Below, piece by piece: positions 24,630 to 32,300 of a stretch of DNA of 64,000 nt. Made by a program: the position numbers and the translations under genes. The DNA comes from Komarekiella atlantica HA4396-MV6 (lineage in GTDB: Bacteria > Cyanobacteriota > Cyanobacteriia > Cyanobacteriales > Nostocaceae), in assembly GCA_019359395.1 (NCBI GenBank), contig JAHHHK010000007.1:62001-126000 (forward strand). Direction: 5' to 3'. The notes under the pieces were generated by a model. The model was given only the letters and a program-made list of their open reading frames with translations. It searched no databases and was not told the origin of the DNA. The first letter of the stretch is position 1. Each line of letters starts with the position of its first letter.

Positions 24630-25505
24630 ATGAGATTCCAACTTAAATCTTTTATTGCTTTTACATTGTTTGCTATTAGCGCAAATTTATCTATTTCTCC
24701 ATTTGCTCAAGCCGCAAACTTCAAGACTAATTTGACTCCAGAGAAATATAATTCTCAAGAGGATATTTGGTTAAATTCTATTACTCAAAATCAAAAAACA
24801 TTTGATGATTTCTCATTAGTTAAATCAGCCGAAATCCTATATAATACACCAATCACAGGTGTTCGACCTGGAGCTAGCAGCATACCTGGGCCAGGCAACA
24901 ACAATACTGGAGCTGCCAGTACAGAAAAAGGAGATTCTGCCAATTCTCCTGTGCCTATTTCTGGGTTAAATAATCCAACTAATAGCGAAATTGCCGCTAT
25001 ATTAGGTAATCGCAATTTAAATAATATTATTGATACAGAGGATAATGGTGCTTCTAAAATAAACTTATTCTTCGACAGTTCTATCGAACAAGATAATACT
25101 GGGTTAGATAACTTGTTCTTTTGGGAACGAGGCATGAACAGTGACTTAGGTGTGCAAGCGATTGATAGCAGTGGAAAATTACTTGGTAATTTCTTAAAAC
25201 TCTCTAGAACTGAGCAAAAAAGCGCTGGCTATTCAATTGACACTACAGAAATTTCTGCTTCTCAACAAGTTGGCTATTGGGGAGTTAACCTTAGTCAATT
25301 GGGTGTCGATTCTCTGAGTGGGATTCAAGTTATAGCCAAGAGTCAAGCTAATAATGATTCCGAATATTACAATGGCCCTGATTACAAGGTATTAGCTAGA
25401 AAAACAACTAGAAGAGTGCCTGAGCCAGGTGCTATGTTGGGTTTAGGAATGATTGCTGGGACTATCGGCTTACTACGCCGTGGTCATTCTACTCGTGTTC
25501 AATAA
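24630..25505 (+). CDS. PEP-CTERM sorting-domain secreted protein
   Basis: Signal peptide; C-terminal RRVPEPGAMLGLGMIAGTIGLLRRGHS. Confidence 0.85.
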   Translation: MRFQLKSFIAFTLFAISANLSISPFAQAANFKTNLTPEKYNSQEDIWLNSITQNQKTFDDFSLVKSAEILYNTPITGVRPGASSIPGPGNNNTGAASTEKGDSANSPVPISGLNNPTNSEIAAILGNRNLNNIIDTEDNGASKINLFFDSSIEQDNTGLDNLFFWERGMNSDLGVQAIDSSGKLLGNFLKLSRTEQKSAGYSIDTTEISASQQVGYWGVNLSQLGVDSLSGIQVIAKSQANNDSEYYNGPDYKVLARKTTRRVPEPGAMLGLGMIAGTIGLLRRGHSTRVQ

Positions 25506-25643
25506 TTTTAGGACTCACGCACAGTGATGAAAAACTAAGGATTTGGGCAGGAGAAAATCAATCAACACTTTGTCTATCGGAAAGAGTGGCTTATTGACTA
25601 AAAGTTAAGTATACTCTTCTTAACAGTTAATCAATGTTTTGTT

Positions 25644-26198
25644 ATGGCTACTCTACTACTTGACGATGGCAAAATCGAGAGCGATTTAGGCGAAATAGTT
25701 CGTGAACTTGCCCCTCTCAGCATCCAACTCAGACACTACGACCCAGGAACATCGCTTCTATTTGCGAATTTGCTAGACCAAGATGTTGTAACTGAGTCTG
25801 AGAAACACTACATTGTAGAGCTCCATAACAGCGTATTTGAATTTCTTCAGCAAGAAAATGGCTTTCTCTGGTGTGACCTGCTGAATGTGCATCCAGGTTC
25901 GGCGAATCTTCACCAACTGATAACGACCTATGGCCGCTACCATACTCACACTGCTGCTGAACCCCTCTATGTTTTGGCGGGAGAAATGATTTATGGGTTC
26001 GTGCGGCCTGATGGTAGTCAAGTACAGCTTTTAGTTGAGGCACAAGACTATCTCTGCATTCCAGCCGGAATTGAACATTGGTGTAGCCCGACTGCATCAT
26101 TGCATTTTAAGGCAGTACGCTACTTTGCGATCGCTGATGGCTGGGTTCCCAATTATACAGGAACTCAGTTGAGTGACTCACTCAACAAGCCACGGTGA
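25644..26198 (+). CDS. Cupin-type dioxygenase, acireductone dioxygenase-like
   Basis: RYHTHTAAEPLYVLAGEMIYGFVRPDG...DYLCIPAGIEHWCSP...VRYFAIADGWVPNYTG. Confidence 0.7.
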   Translation: MATLLLDDGKIESDLGEIVRELAPLSIQLRHYDPGTSLLFANLLDQDVVTESEKHYIVELHNSVFEFLQQENGFLWCDLLNVHPGSANLHQLITTYGRYHTHTAAEPLYVLAGEMIYGFVRPDGSQVQLLVEAQDYLCIPAGIEHWCSPTASLHFKAVRYFAIADGWVPNYTGTQLSDSLNKPR

Positions 26199-26509
26199 CA
26201 TACTCTGAATCTCCATTTGGAATGTGGGATTTAAATTGTATGATACTAGCGATCGCTCTGTTAACTGTTGATGATTCCACTTTGCTCACAGATACTACTT
26301 TTTTGTGTAAAAATTACACATTAAAATGCATATTTTACAGCATAAATAAAGGTGTTAGCTGTAAAATATGCATTGGCACAGTAGTTAAAACTATTTGCGT
26401 TTAAAGCAAGAGGATAAGCAGAAAACTAAGAACTGTACTAGCAGTTTTCTCCTCCCTCAGCTTGCCAAGTTTAAACTACAAGACTATCTACTCTACGGGC
26501 TTTGCCAAG

Positions 26510-26725
26510 TTAGTATTTTTTGCAAGGATACCAAGAGTAGTAGCAGCAGCGGTAACGTCGTCTTTTACCGTACCTATCTCCTTTGTAGTCATCTTGTTTG
26601 TCGTAATCTTCTTTGTAGTCGTCTTTATCTTTGCCGTAATAAGAATCTTGTCCTCCAGATAGAAGCTGTTGTTCTGCTAAGGACAGTTCTCTCAAAAAGT
26701 CAGATTTGATGATTTGAATTGACAT
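26510..26725 (-). CDS. Double-glycine leader peptide 1, Tyr/Asp/Lys-rich core with CC...C
   Basis: MSIQIIKSDFLRELSLAEQQLLSGG | QDSYYGKDKDDYKEDYDKQDDYKGDRYGKRRRYRCCYYSWYPCKKY; start set by the shared upstream element. Confidence 0.8.
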   Translation of the reverse strand: MSIQIIKSDFLRELSLAEQQLLSGGQDSYYGKDKDDYKEDYDKQDDYKGDRYGKRRRYRCCYYSWYPCKKY

Positions 26726-26732
26726 AACTTTT

Positions 26733-26768
26733 AGCCCCACTTTACGTACATAGGTGCATAACACCTAT
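26733..26768 (-). promoter_or_regulatory. Shared palindrome + RBS element, copy 1 (ATAGGTGTTATGCACCTATGTACGTAAAGTGGGG)
   Basis: Near-identical to elements upstream of three other peptide genes. Confidence 0.85.
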
Positions 26769-27054
26769 GGTTCTACTTATAAGCATGTTTTTTATAAATT
26801 AAATTATCCTAAAGCTATAAATAAAAAGGTTTTATTTATAGCTTTTGGTTAACGCAAACTATATCTAATTGCTGATTAACAGTTTGTGTAATTATAGTAA
26901 GTAATAATCTAAGTTACTTAGCTTTATTTAGACGTATTTCTAGTATTAACTACCAGGTTATTTATTAGTTAACTATATTATGTTTAGTCTGTAAGTGTTA
27001 CTTTTAATTTATATACTCAGAATGTGGTATTTTTTCATAGTTTATTAAGATATT

Positions 27055-27086
27055 AAAAACCCAGTTTTTTAAGAAACTGGGTTTTT
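27055..27086. terminator. Intrinsic hairpin terminator AAAAACCCAGTTTTTTAAGAAACTGGGTTTTT
   Basis: GC stem flanked by A/T tracts, downstream of peptide gene 2. Confidence 0.85.
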
Positions 27087-27449
27087 GAGGCCTAGGTATT
27101 TTCACAACTCGAACAGAGTTGCTATAGATAGCATCTCTATTCTAGAAAATACCTTTGTAGGCACAAAATTAAACCTACGACCTTGAGTTTTTCCGTAAAA
27201 ATCTGTTTGTCAAGTAGTCAAAGCTATTTACATCAAAAATAAAGGGAGAGCAGAAAAGTAAACACTTTACTTAGCAGTCTACTTTCCTGTTCTCTAAGGT
27301 ATTAATTTAATACCTTATAAGAATAGAGAAGACTTACTAGAAACTCTCAAAATCTGATTTATTTTAAGTAAATTATAGAAGTCTTCTTTTCTCCCCATTA
27401 ATAGCAAATTTTCAACTACAAGACTACCCAGTTTTTAGGTTATACTAAC

Positions 27450-27695
27450 TTAGCTGCAACAAGATTTCGGCTTACAACATGAGGGCTTGTGTACTCTACA
27501 AACTGTGACTTTAAAAGTTTTACATTTCTTCTTAGAGCCACAGCCATTTTTACCATTATCGTCGCCGTTATCGCCGTTATCTTTACCGTTATCGTCGCCG
27601 TTATCGCCGCCTTTGTAGAAACCTCCAGATAGAAGTTGCTGCTCGTTTGTAGATAAATCTACAAGTAAATCAGACGTGATGATTTGAGATGACAT
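27450..27695 (-). CDS. Double-glycine leader peptide 2, Asn/Asp/Gly repeat region plus Cys-rich tail (7 Cys)
   Basis: MSSQIITSDLLVDLSTNEQQLLSGG | FYKGGDNGDDNGKDNGDNGDDNGKNGCGSKKKCKTFKVTVCRVHKPSCCKPKSCCS. Confidence 0.88.
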   Translation of the reverse strand: MSSQIITSDLLVDLSTNEQQLLSGGFYKGGDNGDDNGKDNGDNGDDNGKNGCGSKKKCKTFKVTVCRVHKPSCCKPKSCCS

Positions 27696-27702
27696 AATTA
27701 AT

Positions 27703-27736
27703 TCCCTCACTTACGTACATAGGTATGTTTTACCTA
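27703..27736 (-). promoter_or_regulatory. Shared palindrome + RBS element, copy 2 (TAGGTAAAACATACCTATGTACGTAAGTGAGGG)
   Basis: See copy 1. Confidence 0.87.
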
Positions 27737-28043
27737 CACTTTTCTTTATAAAGATTTTTTTTAATAATTAAACTCTCCTAAAGTGAGAGATTACAAAGCT
27801 AAAATTATAACTTTTGGATAATGTCAGATACTATCTGAAGTTACATGAGTTTTTTATAAAAGTTCTAAAGAATGAATGAATATTTTTGTTTAAGAAAGTT
27901 AACAAAACCTAACTTTTTATTGTTGGCGATCGCTTTCTCAAGTATTTATTAACCAACGGTATTAAGTTAGATGATAAAATTTGACATAAGGCATTTTTTG
28001 ATAGTTATATCCACATAACAACACTTAAAAGTTTATAAACACT

Positions 28044-28074
28044 AAAAAACCCGTTTTCCTTAAGGAAAACGGGT
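28044..28074. terminator. Intrinsic hairpin terminator AAAAAACCCGTTTTCCTTAAGGAAAACGGGTCT
   Basis: Perfect stem downstream of peptide gene 3. Confidence 0.85.
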
Positions 28075-28264
28075 CTAGGAAGCTGGCAATTTCTACAAAT
28101 ATAGTAGATTGCTGTAGATAGCATTTTATCTGGGAAAAACCTTGACAAATGCTATATTTTAGCTACCATTTTGACCAAAACCTGATTGCTTGCGAGGAAG
28201 TTATATAAGTCTTTTCCTTCACTCACGAATTACAAAGTTTAAATTTTGGAGCTACTACATCAAC

Positions 28265-28495
28265 TTAATGAGAGCAGCGAGGTTTGGGTTTGCAACATGA
28301 AGGTTTTTTGTAGACTTTGACAATGAAGATTTTGGAAGGACTCTTGTGTTTCTTACCTTTATCGTCATCGTCATCGTCATCGTCATCGTCCTCGCCGTTG
28401 TCGCCTTTGTAGAATCCACCAGATAGAAACTGCTGTTCTTCTGTGGATAAATCCATGAGTAAATCAGAAGTGATAATTTGAGATGACATAGACAT
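28265..28495 (-). CDS. Double-glycine leader peptide 3, poly-Asp core plus Cys-containing tail
   Basis: MSMSSQIITSDLLMDLSTEEQQFLSGG | FYKGDNGEDDDDDDDDDDKGKKHKSPSKIFIVKVYKKPSCCKPKPRCSH. Confidence 0.87.
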   Translation of the reverse strand: MSMSSQIITSDLLMDLSTEEQQFLSGGFYKGDNGEDDDDDDDDDDKGKKHKSPSKIFIVKVYKKPSCCKPKPRCSH

Positions 28496-28502
28496 AATTA
28501 AT

Positions 28503-28538
28503 GACCTCACTTACGTACATAGGTATGTAATACCTATA
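28503..28538 (-). promoter_or_regulatory. Shared palindrome + RBS element, copy 3 (ATAGGTATTACATACCTATGTACGTAAGTGAGGTC)
   Basis: See copy 1. Confidence 0.88.
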
Positions 28539-28829
28539 CTTTTAGTTATATAAATAATTTCTAATGATTAAATTATCCCAAAGTTATAAATTACTCAGAT
28601 CAAGCTCTAGCTTTAGACTCATGCTAAATATCTTTATTATTAATAATAAAAGATGTTTTTAAGTTCTAATAAAAAGCTTACCATTTCTATTGAAATAACT
28701 TTATTCGCTGCTTTTTGTGCTAGCGATCGCTTCCTATAATGTTTGTCTATTAAGACTATTACAAACATCATTATTTCTTATATAAATTATTGCTTATTAG
28801 TTACAAAAATAGCAATACTAATAATTATT

Positions 28830-28859
28830 AAAAAACCCGCTTTTTTTTAAAGCGAGTTT
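28830..28859. terminator. Intrinsic hairpin terminator downstream of peptide gene 4 (AAAAACCCGCTTTTTTTTAAAGCGAGTTTA)
   Basis: Imperfect stem-loop with A/T tracts. Confidence 0.65.
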
Positions 28860-28895
28860 ATAAAGTATTGCAATTTCTACAAGTCTGCCAATTAA

Positions 28896-29087
28896 CTATG
28901 AATCACGCCTAAAGCCGACAATATCGACAGGAAAACTTACGCCTTCTTTAGTGGTGAGATTACCACGAACGATAATGTCGGGACTTGACACTGTTGCAAA
29001 ATATGATCCTCGTCCTCCTGACATAAGCTGTTGTTGCTCTTTAGATAACTCTACAATTAGCTCAGATTGAATGAATTTAATAGACAT
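28896..29087 (-). CDS. Double-glycine leader peptide 4, Cys-free core
   Basis: MSIKFIQSELIVELSKEQQQLMSGG | RGSYFATVSSPDIIVRGNLTTKEGVSFPVDIVGFRRDS. Confidence 0.82.
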   Translation of the reverse strand: MSIKFIQSELIVELSKEQQQLMSGGRGSYFATVSSPDIIVRGNLTTKEGVSFPVDIVGFRRDS

Positions 29088-29094
29088 AATCGAT

Positions 29095-29130
29095 GACCTC
29101 ACTTACGTAAATAGGTGTTAAATACCTATA
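29095..29130 (-). promoter_or_regulatory. Shared palindrome + RBS element, copy 4 (ATAGGTATTTAACACCTATTTACGTAAGTGAGGTC)
   Basis: See copy 1. Confidence 0.85.
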
Positions 29131-29319
29131 TGTTTATTATTAACTATTCCTATATATTTTAAATTATTCTTTGGATAGAATTTAATGTTAAAAAAGTCAT
29201 TTATTATAGATTGTGATAGCTTTAAAAAATAATTTTTGAGTTTATATTTTGAATAAAAACAAGCATATTTTAAAGCTAATTTACTATTGGCTATTAGCTA
29301 ATCCAAATAATTATTTAGA

Positions 29320-29870
29320 ACTAGCCCTTTCAAGGTAAGTAAAAAATCCTCAAAAATTTACCAAATTTTGGGCTTTTCATCTTTGTGTTTTAGTACGGGC
29401 AGTCCGTTCAAGTCAAGCCACTGTCTTGCCCAGAGTTGTCTGTAGCTTGCTTTCCTACGGAACGCTACGCGAACCCGCAGGGTGCGGAGGTTTCTGACGC
29501 TCGTTCCTCTCTACGTGACGCTGCGCTATCCGTTGGCGCAGCCCAACCTAGGAACGCCACTTGCTACAAGCCGGGAAACCCGTCCAATGCAGTGGCTCAA
29601 CTTTTCAAGACAGGCATCAGAACTTCACCTAGCAAAGACGCTGCGCGAACGGAGGGTTCCCACGGCAGTCCGTTCAAGTCGGGAAACCCGCCCACACGGC
29701 TGCCTCCCCGTTGTAGCCAGTGGCGCGGGAAACCCGCCCACACGGCTGCACTCGCCTTATTGGTTCAAAAGTCAATTTTTTCACCACTAAGATACAGCGA
29801 AAAGTCTGAGCGGAGGCTTCCTCCGAGCAGAACTTTTCAAGAGAAAGACACCAAGAAAAATATATTACAC
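29320..29870. repeat. Dispersed repeat related to 20240-20440, interrupted by ~370 bp of nested short repeats
   Basis: AGCCCTTTCAAgg..GTAAAAA...TTGGGCTTTTCA..TTTGTGT and CGAAAAGTcTGAGCG...ACTTTTCAAGA.AAAGACAC.AAGAAAAATA shared; internal gggaaacccgcccacacggctgc twice (29681, 29727). Confidence 0.75.
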
Positions 29871-29978
29871 GTTGAAAGGGATAGTCCTATTATTATTTTT
29901 AATTCAGGGTCACGACTTGTTAATAGTTGCAGATTTTATAACTGTCTCTGCAACTTATTTTTATTCAGTTTCACAGTT

Positions 29979-32141
29979 TTATAAGAACTTTAGATGCTCT
30001 CCTTGTTGAGAGAGAAAAGTTTCTAACGTACCTTGGATTTTCACCTGACCTTTATCTAGTAGTACAATCCAATCAGCGCGATTAATGACACTGGGGCGAT
30101 GGGTGATCAAAATCGTGGTTCTGCCTTTTCGGTATTCCAAGAGCCGATCTAGTACTTGAGATTCACTCACTGGGTCTAATCCCGCAGTTGCTTCATCTAA
30201 AATTAGTACAGGTGGATCAGTGAGAATTCCTCTAGCGATCGCTAATCTTTGTCTTTGTCCACCAGAGAGATTTGCGCCAAATTCTCCTAAAACAGTTTGA
30301 TAGTTGTTGGGAAGTTGACTAATAAAGCCGTCTGCATCGGCAACATGGCAAGCTGTGACAATTTCTTCAAAGGATATATAAGGTGTTCCTAAGCGGAAGT
30401 TCTCTAAAATTGAGCGACTCCAGAAATGGGGTTCTTGGGGTACATAAACTACTTGTTGTCGTAAGCAATCCAGAGAAATATCTTGTGTGTTAAAAAAACC
30501 AATGCGGATATTACCAGAATTCGGCTGATATAAACCTGCTATCAATTTAGCTAAGGTACTTTTACCACAGCCAGATTTTCCAATCAAAGCAACAACTTTT
30601 CCGCCAGGAAGCTTGACAGAAAAATCCTCTAGTAAGTCAATTCTACCAGCATGATGAAACGTAACTTGAGAGCAACGAATATCTGCATCACCAGAGATTT
30701 GAGCGATTGGCTTTTGACTACCGCCTACCACTTCTGGCGTAGCATCAATAACTTCCAAAAGGCGAGAGACTGCTGTTTGGGAACGAAAATATTCATCCGT
30801 TAAGTTAACTAACGAGTCAATTAAATTTAGAACATTGATCTGTAGAGCGTTAAAAGCAAGCATTTGACCGATGCTTAATTCCCCCCGAATGACCAACATG
30901 CTCCCTAGTCCGAGTATTATGACACCGCCGATTGTAGAAAGGAGATCAGCAAGGGTATTATTGATAATTCCGATTTGAGTTGTGCTGAAAGAAAGATTAG
31001 CAAGGCGACCAAAACGACTCTGAAATTCATCCCAGAATTGCGGTGCAGCATTTGTAGTTTTGAGAACTTGTGCCCCTTTAAAAGTTTCCACTAAAACACC
31101 TTGATTTTCTGCACCCAAAACCAAAAGATTGCGAGTTTTTTGTTGAAGAATAGGTAAAAAAGGTAAGGTGGATAAAGTCATTAAAGCGCCAACAAGAACA
31201 ACTGCAAGTGTTAGCTGCCAGCTATAAAGCAACATGAAGCAGAAAGAAACCACTGCAACGAAAAACTGGCTGGGTAAAAGAACCACAACTTGTGATACTA
31301 ACTGGTTGACGTCACTTATATCTCGTAGTCGGCTGCTGATTTCGCCACTACGACGAGCTTCGTAGTAATTCAAGGGCAATTGCAGAATTTTGCGCCCAAA
31401 CTCTAAAACCAGCCCTAATTGCAGCCTTTGACCAAAATGAGCAATCATGATACCTTGTAATACTTGCAGACCGCTGCTAAACAAAGTCATGACTACAACA
31501 GCTGACACCACAACAGTAAGTAACTGGGTATCTCCACGCACTAAAACATCATCTGTGAGCAGTTGGATCAAGATGGGAGTACCCAGAGCAAGCAGTCCCA
31601 ACACAACATTGATCATCAAAACATGAGTTAACAGCCCACGGAAAGGCAAGATGCGCTTAAAAAAGCGTCCTATGCCACCTTTGGCTTCTTCTTTAGGCTG
31701 CTCATTAAAATGTTCTGGATCTGGCTCCAGTAGGAGCATCACCCCATTCCACGCTTCGGTCAATTCTTCTCGGCTGACATAACGGATACCTACAGAAGGA
31801 TCGGCGATCGCATACTTACTACCCAGTTTGTCGTATAAAACAACCCAGTGATAGCCTTGCCAATGTATGATAGCTGGCAAATGAACTTCTTTAATTCTGT
31901 CTATAATCGCTGGCGAAGCTTTAACTGCCCTAGCATTAAAACCCAGATTTTCAGAGCCACGTTTTAGACCCAACATGGTTGTTCCTAACTGTCCAGTCCC
32001 TACTGCTTCACGGCTGCGATTAATGCTTAGGAACCGTCCATAATGTTTGGAAATTGAAGCCAGACAAGCTGCTCCACAGTCTTCTTCACTCAACTGTAAA
32101 ACACACTGGTAATTTTTATGAGGTTGAAATAGATTAAACAT
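29979..32141 (-). CDS. Peptidase-containing ABC transporter (C39 double-glycine peptidase + TM + ATPase)
   Basis: C39 Cys (SEEDCGAACLASISKHYG), His/Asp (HWVVLYDKLGSKYAIADPSVG); Walker A GKSGCGKSTL, LSGGQRQRLAIARG, VLILDEATAGLD. Confidence 0.94.
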   Translation of the reverse strand: MFNLFQPHKNYQCVLQLSEEDCGAACLASISKHYGRFLSINRSREAVGTGQLGTTMLGLKRGSENLGFNARAVKASPAIIDRIKEVHLPAIIHWQGYHWVVLYDKLGSKYAIADPSVGIRYVSREELTEAWNGVMLLLEPDPEHFNEQPKEEAKGGIGRFFKRILPFRGLLTHVLMINVVLGLLALGTPILIQLLTDDVLVRGDTQLLTVVVSAVVVMTLFSSGLQVLQGIMIAHFGQRLQLGLVLEFGRKILQLPLNYYEARRSGEISSRLRDISDVNQLVSQVVVLLPSQFFVAVVSFCFMLLYSWQLTLAVVLVGALMTLSTLPFLPILQQKTRNLLVLGAENQGVLVETFKGAQVLKTTNAAPQFWDEFQSRFGRLANLSFSTTQIGIINNTLADLLSTIGGVIILGLGSMLVIRGELSIGQMLAFNALQINVLNLIDSLVNLTDEYFRSQTAVSRLLEVIDATPEVVGGSQKPIAQISGDADIRCSQVTFHHAGRIDLLEDFSVKLPGGKVVALIGKSGCGKSTLAKLIAGLYQPNSGNIRIGFFNTQDISLDCLRQQVVYVPQEPHFWSRSILENFRLGTPYISFEEIVTACHVADADGFISQLPNNYQTVLGEFGANLSGGQRQRLAIARGILTDPPVLILDEATAGLDPVSESQVLDRLLEYRKGRTTILITHRPSVINRADWIVLLDKGQVKIQGTLETFLSQQGEHLKFL

Positions 32142-32300
32142 TGATCACCAAACCTATCAAATTGCTTGCTATACACAAGGATTGGGTATTAAATATTGGT
32201 CATTAGTCACTAGTCATTAGTCATTGAGCATTAGTTACTCTTTCTTCACCCTGCTCCCCCTGCTTCCTAGTCCCCAGCCCCCAGTCCCCAATCAAGGGGA

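Noticed and set aside
26395-26709. Plus-strand ORFs (104 aa, 66 aa) over peptide gene 1
   Set aside because: Antisense to the double-glycine peptide gene, which has the leader motif and shared upstream element.
29436-29984. 182-aa ORF and the overlapping 102-aa ORF (29482-29790)
   Set aside because: They run through a mosaic of short GC-rich dispersed repeats; no recognisable domain.
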